Source: Streptomyces mesophilus
Lineage (GTDB): Bacteria; Actinomycetota; Actinomycetes; Streptomycetales; Streptomycetaceae
Assembly (NCBI RefSeq): GCF_011044995.1
Contig: NZ_JAAKZW010000059.1
Span: 1 to 35,686, forward strand
DNA length: 35,686 nt
Direction of reading: 5' to 3'
The notes below the pieces were generated by a model. That model did no database searches. It was not told the origin of the DNA and worked only from the letters and a program-made list of their open reading frames with translations. The translations under genes and the position numbers were made by a program. The stretch's first letter is position 1. The number at the start of each line of letters is the position of its first letter. Shown one piece after another: positions 15,428 through 22,990 of this stretch.

Positions 15428-16195
15428 ATGCGGAGCCCGGCGTGGACCCAAGACGAACTCATACTCGCCTGTGCCCTCGTGGCAAGCAACGAGTGGCGCG
15501 AGTACCGAACCGCCGATCCTCAGGTCCAGGATCTCTCGAATCTTCTACGGTCACTGCCCCTGCACCCGCAGGAAGCCCGCACGCTCCCACAGTTCAGGTC
15601 CCCTGACAGCGTCAGCCGCAAGACGGCAGACATAGCGTCGAACCATCCGGACTACACCGGAAAGCCGACCCGCTGCGGCGAACCGACGAGGCGCATGATC
15701 GCCGCATTCGTCGCCCACGAGGCGGAGATGCTCGCCGTTGCGAGGGCCATCGAAGAGGGCATCGGCTCCGGCGAACTCCACCGGATCGAGCCACAGCCCG
15801 ACGAGGCGGATGACGAGGGGAATACCGCGCTTGAGGGGCGTCTGCTCGCTCGGTGGGTTATCGCGCGCGAGCGGAACCCACGTCTGCGCCACCGGAAGAT
15901 AGATCAGGCACGCAGCGTTGGCGCCCCCCTGGAATGCGCGGTCTGCGGCTTCGACTTCGAGCGTGTCTACGGTCCACGGGGCGCGGGGTATGTCGAGGTC
16001 CACCACGTACTGCCTCTTCATATATCCGGCCCCCGGGAGACCAAGCTGGACGACCTGGCCTTCCTGTGCGCCAACTGCCACCGCATGTGTCACAGGACAC
16101 GTTCTGGACGATCGTGGCTCACCCCTGAAGCGCTGCAGACGGAGATGCGCAGTTTCAGACGCAAACAGCCCTCCGGCGCGGTCAGTAGCCTTTGA
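15428..16195 (+). CDS. HNH endonuclease, McrA-like (ScoMcrA-type N-terminus)
   Basis: This protein has 255 residues from ATG 15428 (265 from ATG 15398). The N-terminal module of about 105 residues (AWTQDELILACALVASNEWRE, LLRSLPLHP, FRSPDSVSRKTADIASNHPDY) resembles the N-terminal region common in actinobacterial McrA-like restriction nucleases. The C-terminal HNH domain is complete: zinc-type CxxC at 170/173, the catalytic VEVHHV with H192 and H193, and CANCH at 214-218. The SRA and sulfur-binding domains of full-length ScoMcrA appear to be absent, because only about 65 residues separate the two modules. A type IV restriction role (cutting modified DNA) is inferred. A target cannot be named. 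It forms a pair with vsr. Confidence 0.8.
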   Translation: MRSPAWTQDELILACALVASNEWREYRTADPQVQDLSNLLRSLPLHPQEARTLPQFRSPDSVSRKTADIASNHPDYTGKPTRCGEPTRRMIAAFVAHEAEMLAVARAIEEGIGSGELHRIEPQPDEADDEGNTALEGRLLARWVIARERNPRLRHRKIDQARSVGAPLECAVCGFDFERVYGPRGAGYVEVHHVLPLHISGPRETKLDDLAFLCANCHRMCHRTRSGRSWLTPEALQTEMRSFRRKQPSGAVSSL

Positions 16196-16277
16196 CAAGG
16201 GGACCTGTCAGAGGTGAATCGGGCAGGTGCCAGGCCTCACCCGGACAGAAGTCCCCTAGGCCAACCCACGCCCACCC

Positions 16278-16826
16278 CTAAGCCGCCAACTCCGCCCGAG
16301 GATGCCCCGGTGCCAGAAACACCACCACATCGTTGTCCGCCTCCGGCAGCGGTCGCACCTCGTGCCAGCCCAGGCGCCGGTAGCTGGCCACCGCTGACGT
16401 GGCGCGGCGGGACATGGGGACCCATGCGCGGCCCGACGGGGCGTCCTTGACGAACTCCGACAGGAGCGAGCGGCCGACGCCCGCCGGGCGGGCGCGTTGG
16501 CGGACTGCCAGCTCGTCGAGTTCCAGGGCGCCGACCAGGAGTGAGCGCACCCGGTCCGGGCCCAGTTGGGCGACGACCTTGGCGTAGGTGCGGGTGTCCG
16601 GCAGGGACGCGGGCGTGAGCCAGGCGATGGCGAAGCCGTCGATGCCCTGGCCGGACTGGGCGAGTACGGCGCGGAAGCCGGGGCGTTCGGCTTCGTTGCA
16701 CAGGCGGTAGTGGAAACGCTGGATCGATTCTTCGTTCTCGTTCCACGGCGGGGCCGAGAAGACCTCGGCGTACGCGTCGACCAGGTCTTCCACGAGGTCG
16801 AGGACGGTGGGTCCGTAACAGATCAC
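16278..16826 (-). CDS. GNAT-family N-acetyltransferase
   Basis: This is a 182-residue acetyltransferase of the GNAT fold. Recognisable segments are LVDAYAEVFSAPPWNENEE near the N-terminus, GIDGFAIAWLTPASLP (central strand), the acetyl-CoA-binding stretch LDELAVRQRARPAGVGRSLL (motif A, Q/RxxGxG/A form), and ASYRRLGWHEV at the C-terminal end. The GTG at 16826 was chosen because AGGAG lies eight bases upstream; the open frame continues to 17300 but is not coding-like there. The acyl acceptor is unknown. The start overlaps the end of a 48-codon open frame by GTGA. Confidence 0.85.
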   Translation of the reverse strand: MICYGPTVLDLVEDLVDAYAEVFSAPPWNENEESIQRFHYRLCNEAERPGFRAVLAQSGQGIDGFAIAWLTPASLPDTRTYAKVVAQLGPDRVRSLLVGALELDELAVRQRARPAGVGRSLLSEFVKDAPSGRAWVPMSRRATSAVASYRRLGWHEVRPLPEADNDVVVFLAPGHPRAELAA

Positions 16827-16969
16827 CTGAACTGCTCCTTGCTCCGCTCCTTGGATCCCGGACTCGCTCCCGCGAGGTCTCGCTGATCCCGGTTGATCCA
16901 CTGGGTGCCCCCGCATACGGCGGAGGCGAAGGCGAAGGTGACGGCCACTACAGAGCCGCGTACCTGCAT
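16823..16969 (-). CDS. Possible small protein overlapping the acetyltransferase start
   Basis: A 48-codon open frame with ATG at 16969 ends in TGA at 16823-16825, sharing GTGA with the GNAT start. The predicted protein begins MQVRGSVVAVTFAFASAV, a hydrophobic N-terminal segment, then a Cys, and ends in a charged KERSKEQFR tail. Third codon positions are about 80% G/C, close to real genes in the window. No good Shine-Dalgarno sequence precedes the ATG, though a TACATT at about -18 could serve a short leader. It matches no family I recognise. It could be a small membrane peptide or simply the leader that feeds ribosomes to the acetyltransferase gene. Chance overlap is possible. Confidence 0.42.
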   Translation of the reverse strand: MQVRGSVVAVTFAFASAVCGGTQWINRDQRDLAGASPGSKERSKEQFR

Positions 16970-17400
16970 GCGCTATGACCGAATGTAGGCGGTACGGGCC
17001 GGTATTGAATGCAGAGTCCGCTAGAACACCCTCTGATGCGGATGAGGTTGGTCGGCGAGGATCATCAACTTCCGTACCGTAAAGCCGAGATGAGCATGGA
17101 ACATATGCGTTCAGGGCCTCTGGGAAGGTGCTCCCTCGGCGCACTGAAATGCCCCACAAATGGCCTCCGGGTACGGGCGTGTCGCGCCCGGCCACCGTTC
17201 CTACGGTACGAAGACCGACCCCTCCCCGTACGCCCCATCCCTGAACTGGACGCCACTGAACTCCCGTACGAGAGCGGCGGGTTGGACGACGATCGGACAT
17301 CCGTCGAACACCTCGGATCGAGGACAGAAGCTGTCCGCATTCCTCTCTACCTTGGGGAGTACCAAATCACCCACGGATTACCAGCACCCAGGGAGAAGCC
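16970..17400. other. Intergenic region without a convincing gene
   Basis: This divergent region of about 430 bp separates the acetyltransferase and reductase genes and is clearly less GC-rich than its neighbours. A 131-codon plus-strand frame (17009-17404) ends in ATGA overlapping the reductase start, but its third-position G/C is only moderate and the protein (start MQSPLEHPLMRMRLVGEDHQ) has no recognisable domain. An opposing frame at 17065-17340 is Ser/Arg-rich and looks non-coding. Promoters for both flanking genes must lie here; none is obvious. Confidence 0.6.
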
Positions 17401-18252
17401 ATGATCCTCGTCACCGCCGCCACCGCCCCCGTGGGCCGCTCCGTGGTCGAGCAGTTGGCCGCCGGCGGTGTCGCCGTCCGTGCCCTCACGCGCGACCCCG
17501 ATCGGGCCGGATTGCCGCCGCAGACCGAGGTCGTCCCGGGCGACCTCGGGGACGCGGGGAGCCTGAAGGCCGCCCTCGAAGGGGTCGACGCGGTGTTCCT
17601 GCTCGCCGCCTCGCCGGACTTCGACGCGGCCGGCTTCGCGGCACTGGCCGAGGAGGCCGGCGTACGGCGGATCGTCTTCCAGTCGTCCGGCGCCGTCGTG
17701 GACGGCGAGGACGAGCAGCCCGACCCCGTCGCCGCGTTCCACCACGGCATCGAGCAGGCGCTGCGCGGCTCGGCCGTCGCGTACACCTTCCTGCGTCTGG
17801 CCGTCGAGTCGTCCGGCTCGCTGGAGTGGTCCTTCGACCTGGCGGGCCAGCTGTCACGCGGCGACGTGATCGCCGGACCGTACGCCGAGGCCCTCGAAAC
17901 CCCCGTCCACCCGGCCGACTTCGCCGCCGTCATCATCGCCGCGCTCACGGACGACGGAGCCCACGCCAACCGTGTGTACCCCGTCACCGGACCGCATCGG
18001 CTGAGCCTGCGCGAGCAGGCGCGGCTCCTGGGCGAGGCGCTGAACAGGCCTTTGCGGTACGAGGAGTTGGCGCCGGACGCGGCCCGTGCGGCGATCAGCC
18101 CGTACGCTCCGGCCGACCTGCTCCTGAGCACCTGGGAGCGCCACACCACGGGCCCGGCGCCCGTCGCCGACACCCTCCAGCGCCTCACGGGTACGGACGG
18201 CCGCAGTGTGCGGGAGTGGGCGGCCCACACGGCCCTCCGGCTCACCCGCTGA
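17401..18252 (+). CDS. NmrA-like NAD(P)-binding reductase
   Basis: This is a 283-residue protein of the atypical short-chain dehydrogenase (NmrA/HSCARG) group. The N-terminus reads MILVTAATAPVGRSVVEQL, matching the nucleotide-binding TGATGxxG pattern with substitutions (TAATAPVG), followed by ALTRDPD, where an Arg suggests NADP(H) preference. GDLGDAGSLKAALEGVDAVFLL and the IVFQSSGAV strand are standard. The usual catalytic Tyr-x-x-x-Lys of classical SDRs is not evident, as in NmrA-type sensors or quinone reductases. The ATG at 17401 has AGGGAG upstream. The gene's last 22 bp, including the stop codon, are repeated directly after it. Confidence 0.85.
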   Translation: MILVTAATAPVGRSVVEQLAAGGVAVRALTRDPDRAGLPPQTEVVPGDLGDAGSLKAALEGVDAVFLLAASPDFDAAGFAALAEEAGVRRIVFQSSGAVVDGEDEQPDPVAAFHHGIEQALRGSAVAYTFLRLAVESSGSLEWSFDLAGQLSRGDVIAGPYAEALETPVHPADFAAVIIAALTDDGAHANRVYPVTGPHRLSLREQARLLGEALNRPLRYEELAPDAARAAISPYAPADLLLSTWERHTTGPAPVADTLQRLTGTDGRSVREWAAHTALRLTR

Positions 18253-18275
18253 CGGCCCTCCGGCCCACCCACTGA
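18231..18275. repeat. 22-bp duplication of the reductase gene's 3' end including its stop
   Basis: Bases 18231-18252 (GGCCCTCCGG, then CTCACCCGCTGA) recur at 18254-18275 with two changes, each copy ending in TGA. The first copy is the end of the reductase gene and the second is immediately downstream. Confidence 0.85.
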
Positions 18276-18281
18276 AGGCGC

Positions 18282-18329
18282 ACCACCGGACAGCCCCACC
18301 ACCGGACAGCCCCACCGCCGGACAGCCCC
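18282..18329. repeat. Three tandem 16-bp repeats
   Basis: ACCACCGGACAGCCCC occurs at 18282-18297 and 18298-18313, with a third copy (one base change, ACCGCC) at 18314-18329. They lie in the gap between convergent genes. No coding or regulatory role is visible. Confidence 0.9.
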
Positions 18330-18331
18330 CA

Positions 18332-18362
18332 CCGGCGGCCACCCTCACCCGGTGGTCGCCGG
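18332..18362. terminator. Hairpin at the end of the MFS gene
   Basis: CCGGCGGCCACC (18332-18343) pairs with GGTGGTCGCCGG (18351-18362) over 12 bp with one mismatch and a 7-nt loop. It spans the stop codon of the MFS gene and lies between convergent genes, so it could act on both strands. The stop codon within the hairpin is unusual for a terminator. Confidence 0.5.
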
Positions 18363-19835
18363 CGCCCCCGCGGACGACGTCCCGGTCGCCGCCGACAACG
18401 GCGCCGCGATGTCCTCGAGCGACCGCCGTTCGGCGCGTACCGCGAACACCGCCGCCACCAGACCCGCCGCCACCATCAGCCCGGCCCCGATCTGGAACGC
18501 GAGCACCGTGTCCGCGACCACGCCCGACTCCGTGAGCTTGGCGAACAGGAGCGGGCCGCTGATGCCGCCGGCCGCCGTGCCGACCGCGTAGAAGAAGGCG
18601 ATCGCCATCGCGCGGGTCTCCATCGGGAAGATCTCGGAGACGGTGAGATACGCGCTGCTCGCGCCGGCCGAGGCGAAGAAGAGGACCACCGACCAGCAGG
18701 CGGTCAACGACGTCGCGGTCAGCGAACCCTGGTCGAAGAGGTAAGCCGTGCCGAACAGCAGCAGACCGGAGAGCACGTACGTCGACGTGATCATGACCTT
18801 GCGGCCGATCGTGTCGAAGAGCCGGCCGAGCAGCAGCGGTCCCAGGAAGTTGCCGGCCGCGATCACCGCGAAGTAGTAGCCGGTGCTGCCGGTGGGCACG
18901 TCGAAGAACTTGGTCAGGATCGCGCCGAAGCCGAAGGTGATCGCGTTGTAGAGGAAGGCCTGCCCGATGAAGAGGGAGAGGCCGAGGACCGTGCGCTTCG
19001 GGTAGGCGGTGAACACGGTGCGCGCCACGGTCAGGAACCCGATCGACTTGCGCTGCCGGATGGTCATCTCCGAGGCGGGCGGCGGCAGTTCGGTGCCCTT
19101 CTCGGCCCGTACGCGGTCCTCGATCGAGCTGACGAGATCCTCCGCCTCCTGGCTCCTGCCGTGGATGAACATCCAGCGTGGGGATTCGGGCACATTGCGC
19201 CGTACGAGAAGGATCACCAGGCCCAGGACCACGCCGAGCGCGAACGTCAGCCGCCAGCCGACGTCCATGGCGAAGAGCGAGGTGTCAAGCGCGACGATCG
19301 AAAGCAGCGAACCGCCGATCGCACCCAGCCAGAAGCTGCCGTTGATGATCAGGTCGACCCGGCCCCGGTAGAGGGACGGGATGAGTTCGTCGATGGCCGA
19401 GTTGATCGCCGCGTATTCGCCGCCGATGCCGAAGCCCGTGAAGAAGCGGAAGACGAAGAACCACCAGGAGCTGAAGGAGACCGCGGTCAGGGCCGTCGCC
19501 GCCAGATAGACGGCGAGCGTGATGATGAAGAGCTTCTTGCGGCCGAACCGGTCGGTCAGCCACCCGAAGAAGAGGGCTCCGCTGCACGCTCCGGCCACAT
19601 AGAGCGCGGCCGCGACGCCCGTGACCTGCGCGGACGAGATCGGCAGACCACTGCCCTCCTCCGAGAGGCGGCCCGCGATATTGCCGACGATGGTGACTTC
19701 GAGGCCGTCGAGGATCCAGACCGTCCCTAACCCGATCACCACCATCCAATGCCAGCGCGACCAGGGCAGCCGGTCGAGTCGGGCGGGCACGGACGTGGTG
19801 ACCGTGCCGCTGGGGGCGGCGGATCCGGTGGACAT
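18345..19835 (-). CDS. MFS transporter (sugar/metabolite porter type), with a TTA codon
   Basis: This is a 496-residue twelve-helix carrier of the major facilitator superfamily. The loop 2-3 signature is GWLTDRFGRKKLF and its repeat in the second half is GRLFDTIGRKVMI. RNVPESPRWM after helix 6 and VSEIFPMETRA before helix 11 place it with the sugar porter/metabolite:H+ symporter branch. FRFFTGFGIGGEYAAINS is a typical helix 4-5 motif. Codon 36 is TTA (19728-19730 on the minus strand, within MVVIGLGTVW), so translation may depend on bldA. The neighbours are unrelated, so the substrate is not suggested by context. Confidence 0.92.
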   Translation of the reverse strand: MSTGSAAPSGTVTTSVPARLDRLPWSRWHWMVVIGLGTVWILDGLEVTIVGNIAGRLSEEGSGLPISSAQVTGVAAALYVAGACSGALFFGWLTDRFGRKKLFIITLAVYLAATALTAVSFSSWWFFVFRFFTGFGIGGEYAAINSAIDELIPSLYRGRVDLIINGSFWLGAIGGSLLSIVALDTSLFAMDVGWRLTFALGVVLGLVILLVRRNVPESPRWMFIHGRSQEAEDLVSSIEDRVRAEKGTELPPPASEMTIRQRKSIGFLTVARTVFTAYPKRTVLGLSLFIGQAFLYNAITFGFGAILTKFFDVPTGSTGYYFAVIAAGNFLGPLLLGRLFDTIGRKVMITSTYVLSGLLLFGTAYLFDQGSLTATSLTACWSVVLFFASAGASSAYLTVSEIFPMETRAMAIAFFYAVGTAAGGISGPLLFAKLTESGVVADTVLAFQIGAGLMVAAGLVAAVFAVRAERRSLEDIAAPLSAATGTSSAGAPATTG

Positions 19836-19884
19836 ACGACACCTCCTGGAAACGGTGCCGTCCGAGTCCCCCCGGCCTGCGGGT

Positions 19885-19983
19885 TTACGCCCCGGGCGCG
19901 TGCGTCAGCGTGTACGCCTACGCCCCCGGCGCATGCGTCAGCGCGTACACCTACGCCCCCAGCGCATGCGTCAACGTATAGAT
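19885..19983. repeat. Three 33-bp repeats of the DUF445 gene's 3' end, each with a stop codon
   Basis: Units begin at 19885, 19918 and 19951 with 33-bp spacing. The third is the true end of the DUF445 gene (last residues YTLTHALGA then TAG). The two further copies downstream would encode VYALTHAPGA-TAG and VYTLTHAPGA-TAA in the same frame. The unit equals exactly 11 codons including the stop. Confidence 0.92.
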
Positions 19984-21306
19984 CAGCAGCCCCACCAGCG
20001 ACCCCACCACCGTGCCGTTGATCCGGATGAACTGCAGGTCGCGGCCGATATGCGCCTCGATCTTCTGCGTCGTCTGCCCGGCGTCCCAGCCCGCCACGGT
20101 GTCCGTGATCAGTGAGGTGATCTCGCGGCGGTACGTGTTGACCACATGCACCGCGACATCCTCGACCCAGCCCTCGACCTTGTTCTGCAGCCGGGCATCG
20201 GAGGACAGCCGCGCACCGAGGGACAGCAGCGCGGCCCGTACCCGCAGACGCAGTTCGCTGCGCTCGTCCTCCGCCGCCGCCACGATCATCTGGCGTACGG
20301 AGGACCAGGCCGAGGCGATGATGTCCTGGACCTCGCCGCGGCCGAGGACCTCGGACTTGAGGCGCTCCACGCGCATCCGCGTATCCGTGTCGGACTGCAG
20401 ATCCGACGCGAAGTCCGTGAGGAAGCGGTCGATGGCGCCGCGCGCCGGATGCTCGGGCATGTCGCGCATCTCGGTGACGAAGCGCAGCAGTTCCTTGTAG
20501 ACCCGCTCGCCGACCTTCTTGTCCACAAAGCGCGGGGTCCAGCCCGGCGCACCGCCCTGGACCGCGTCCATCACCTGGTCGCTGTGCAGGACCAGCCAGT
20601 CATGGGCGCGTACGCAGACCAGGTCGACGACCTTGCGATGGCCGCCGTCCGCCACGATCTTGTCCAGGGTCTTGCCGATCCCGGGCGCGATCTCGGCGGC
20701 GTCCGCACGCCGTGTGATGGCCTCGCCGACCACGGCCTGGACATCGGAGTCGCGCAGGACGGTGAGGGCGCCGCGCAGGGCCGTGGAGAGTTCGGCCGTG
20801 ACGCGGTCGGCGTTGGCGGGCTCGGCGAGCCAGTCGCCGAGCCGGGCGCCGATGTTGACGGCGCGCAGACGGCGGCGTACGACATCCTCGGAGAGGAAGT
20901 TCTCGCCGACGAACTCGCCCAGCGACGCGCCCAGTTGGTCCTTCTTCGTGGGGATGATCGCGGTGTGCGGAATGGGCAGGCCGAGGGGGTGCCGGAACAG
21001 GGCCGTGACCGCGAACCAGTCCGCCATCGCACCCACCATGCCCGCCTCCGCGGCGGCCGCGGCATAGCCGGTCCAGGGGCCGAACCCGGAGTTCTGCGCC
21101 CACTTGGCCAGGACATAGACGACCGCGACGAAGACGAGCAGACCGGTCGCGGTGGCCTTCATACGGCGCACCCCGCGGCGGCGCTCCTCGTCGGCCGCAT
21201 TGAATGAGAAGCCGGAACCCGGGGAATGCTGCCCGCGGGAAGGTGGTCCGGATTCCTCCGGATCTGGTCCGGTTTCTTCCGCATCCTTCACGTTCGTCTG
21301 CTCCAT
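19951..21306 (-). CDS. DUF445-family membrane protein
   Basis: This 451-residue protein belongs to the DUF445/YheB group. After a hydrophilic N-terminus of about 45 residues there is a hydrophobic segment (ATGLLVFVAVVYVLAKWA), then the family hallmark EAGMVGAMADWFAVTALFRHPLGLPIPHTAIIP. A long alpha-helical middle part (about 130-420) follows. A last hydrophobic segment (GTVVGSLVGLLIYTLTHAL) completes it, giving two membrane anchors with a large domain between. The start ATG at 21306 was preferred to an extension to 21351. The function of the family is not established. The gene is divergent from the SGNH hydrolase across about 320 bp. Confidence 0.88.
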   Translation of the reverse strand: MEQTNVKDAEETGPDPEESGPPSRGQHSPGSGFSFNAADEERRRGVRRMKATATGLLVFVAVVYVLAKWAQNSGFGPWTGYAAAAAEAGMVGAMADWFAVTALFRHPLGLPIPHTAIIPTKKDQLGASLGEFVGENFLSEDVVRRRLRAVNIGARLGDWLAEPANADRVTAELSTALRGALTVLRDSDVQAVVGEAITRRADAAEIAPGIGKTLDKIVADGGHRKVVDLVCVRAHDWLVLHSDQVMDAVQGGAPGWTPRFVDKKVGERVYKELLRFVTEMRDMPEHPARGAIDRFLTDFASDLQSDTDTRMRVERLKSEVLGRGEVQDIIASAWSSVRQMIVAAAEDERSELRLRVRAALLSLGARLSSDARLQNKVEGWVEDVAVHVVNTYRREITSLITDTVAGWDAGQTTQKIEAHIGRDLQFIRINGTVVGSLVGLLIYTLTHALGA

Positions 21307-21353
21307 CCGCCCTACCGCTCCATCCGCCGGCCGGCCCCCGGGGTCACGCACCT

Positions 21354-21441
21354 ATTGTCCCTGCCTGAGCCGTTCTTCGAATTGTCCCTGCTTGCCCGTT
21401 CCTCGAACGCATCACATCTGACCGACTCCTGGAACGCATCA
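21354..21441. repeat. 26-27-bp imperfect repeats in a divergent promoter region
   Basis: Units start at 21354 and 21381 (ATTGTCCCTGC, then a GCC-rich middle and CGTTCYTCGA), followed by units at 21407 and 21434 (ACGCATCA, with an ACTCCTGGA end). The spacing is 27, 26 and 27 bp. They lie in the 321-bp gap between the DUF445 and SGNH genes. Evenly spaced repeats here may be a regulator-binding array; this is inferred. Confidence 0.6.
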
Positions 21442-21627
21442 GGAGTTCCCGGCGTCCTCCTTGTCGACGCGGAACCCGGGGAATCTCAGGGATGACCCGG
21501 ACGGCGCGTACGGGAAGACGGCAGGGCACGACACGGGGGGTACCGTGCGCGACCTCGGGCCGCATACCGCAAAATGGGATTGTCCAACCGGAGCCTCGGG
21601 CTCCCCTGCCCGAGGAGCACACCGCGC

Positions 21628-22938
21628 ATGACCAAGCGTCACGGTTATGCCCTTCTCGCCACGCTCGCCACTGTCGTCGTGCTGGTCTCCACTGTCATCT
21701 ACCTCACCTTCTCCGGCGGCGCCGGCCAGGACACCACCATCAGCGCCGGCCCCTCCCCGCAGGGTTCCGCCGATCGCGCGGCCGCCGGCTCCTGGGTCGG
21801 CACGTGGGCCGCGGCCCCGGCCGGCGCCGAACCGCGCACGGGCGCGGGCTTCGCGGGCCGCACCCTGCGCAATGTGGTGCACACCAGCGTCGGCGGTACG
21901 AGTGCCCGCATCACGCTCTCCAACCTCTTCGGCACCCGGCCCCTGGCGATCAGCCACGCCTCGATCGCGCTGGCCTCCGCGCCGAGCAATCCGACCGCGC
22001 TGCCGGACAGCCTGCGCCGCCTCACCTTCGGCGGCCGGCCCGGGGCCCTGATCCCCGCGGGCGGCCAGCTCGTCTCGGACGCGGTCCGGCTCGACGTACC
22101 GGCGGATGCGGACCTGCTGGTCAGCACCTACTCGCCGACGCCGTCCGGACCGGCCACCTACCACCCGCACGCACGCCAGATCTCGTACGTGGCGAACGGC
22201 GACCAGACGCAGAACCCGCGCGGCGACACCTACACGGAGCAGAGCCCGTACTGGCGCTATCTGGCCGCTGTCGACGTGCTGACCCGCGAGGCGTCCGGCT
22301 CCGTGGTGGTCATCGGCGACTCGCTCACCGACGGCGTCACCTCCACGCTCGGCGCCAACGCCCGCTGGACCGACGTCCTCGCGGACCGGCTGCGCGAGGA
22401 GGCGGGCGCGCCCCGGCTCGGCGTGCTGAACGAAGGCATCAGCGGCAACCAGCTGATTCCCGGCGGGCAGTTCAAGGCCGCGGGCCCGAGCGGGGTGAGC
22501 CGCTTCGAGCGCGACGTCCTCTCCCGTACGGGGGTGAAGTCCGTGGTCGTCGTCCTGGGCGTCAACGACCTGCTGCGCAACCCCCGGTACGCCGACGCCG
22601 GCCGGCTCCTCGACGCGATGCGCGAACTCACCCGCCAGGCGCACGCCCGCGGACTGCGGGTCACGGGCGCCACGTTGATGCCCTTCAACGGCCACCGCGG
22701 CTACCGTCCTCATCTGGACCAGCTGCGCCGCACGATCAACGCGGAGATCCGCGGCGGCCGCGTCTTCGACTCGGTCGTCGACTTCGACCGCGCCCTGCGC
22801 GATCCGTACGCACCGGACCGACTGCGGGAGCCGTACGACTCGGGCGACCATCTGCACCCGAGTGACGCGGGCTACCGCAAGATGGCGGAGTCCTTCAACC
22901 TTTCGCACCTGCGGGGTTCGGCCCCGGCCGAGCTCTGA
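21628..22938 (+). CDS. Secreted SGNH/GDSL-family hydrolase
   Basis: This is a 436-residue esterase-type protein. An N-terminal segment (YALLATLATVVVLVSTVIYLTF) is a signal anchor or uncleaved signal, so it acts outside or at the membrane. A front domain of about 150 residues (GSWVGTWAAAPAGAEP, then VHTSVGGTSARITLSNLFG) precedes the catalytic domain, as in many actinobacterial SGNH proteins. The four blocks are present: VVIGDSLTDG with nucleophile S232, NEGISGNQL, VVLGVNDLLR, and SGDHLHPSDAGY with D407 and H410. The ATG at 21628 has GAGGAG ten bases upstream. The substrate is unknown; wall-polymer acyl groups or plant-derived esters are possible. Confidence 0.92.
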   Translation: MTKRHGYALLATLATVVVLVSTVIYLTFSGGAGQDTTISAGPSPQGSADRAAAGSWVGTWAAAPAGAEPRTGAGFAGRTLRNVVHTSVGGTSARITLSNLFGTRPLAISHASIALASAPSNPTALPDSLRRLTFGGRPGALIPAGGQLVSDAVRLDVPADADLLVSTYSPTPSGPATYHPHARQISYVANGDQTQNPRGDTYTEQSPYWRYLAAVDVLTREASGSVVVIGDSLTDGVTSTLGANARWTDVLADRLREEAGAPRLGVLNEGISGNQLIPGGQFKAAGPSGVSRFERDVLSRTGVKSVVVVLGVNDLLRNPRYADAGRLLDAMRELTRQAHARGLRVTGATLMPFNGHRGYRPHLDQLRRTINAEIRGGRVFDSVVDFDRALRDPYAPDRLREPYDSGDHLHPSDAGYRKMAESFNLSHLRGSAPAEL

Positions 22939-22990
22939 GCCCTGCCCGCTCCCTGCGCCTGCGCGGTCGTTAGTCTTCGCGGATGCGTAC

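Noticed and set aside
17065..17340. Minus-strand frame, 91 codons
   Set aside because: Ser/Arg-rich, no motif, overlaps the other weak frame in the gap and has no ribosome binding site.
18282..18329. Possible attachment site or mobile-element end
   Set aside because: Three simple tandem copies without inverted ends, tRNA or integrase gene nearby.
19885..19983. Possible CRISPR array
   Set aside because: Only three units of 33 bp with no distinct spacers, and they are copies of the adjacent gene's end.
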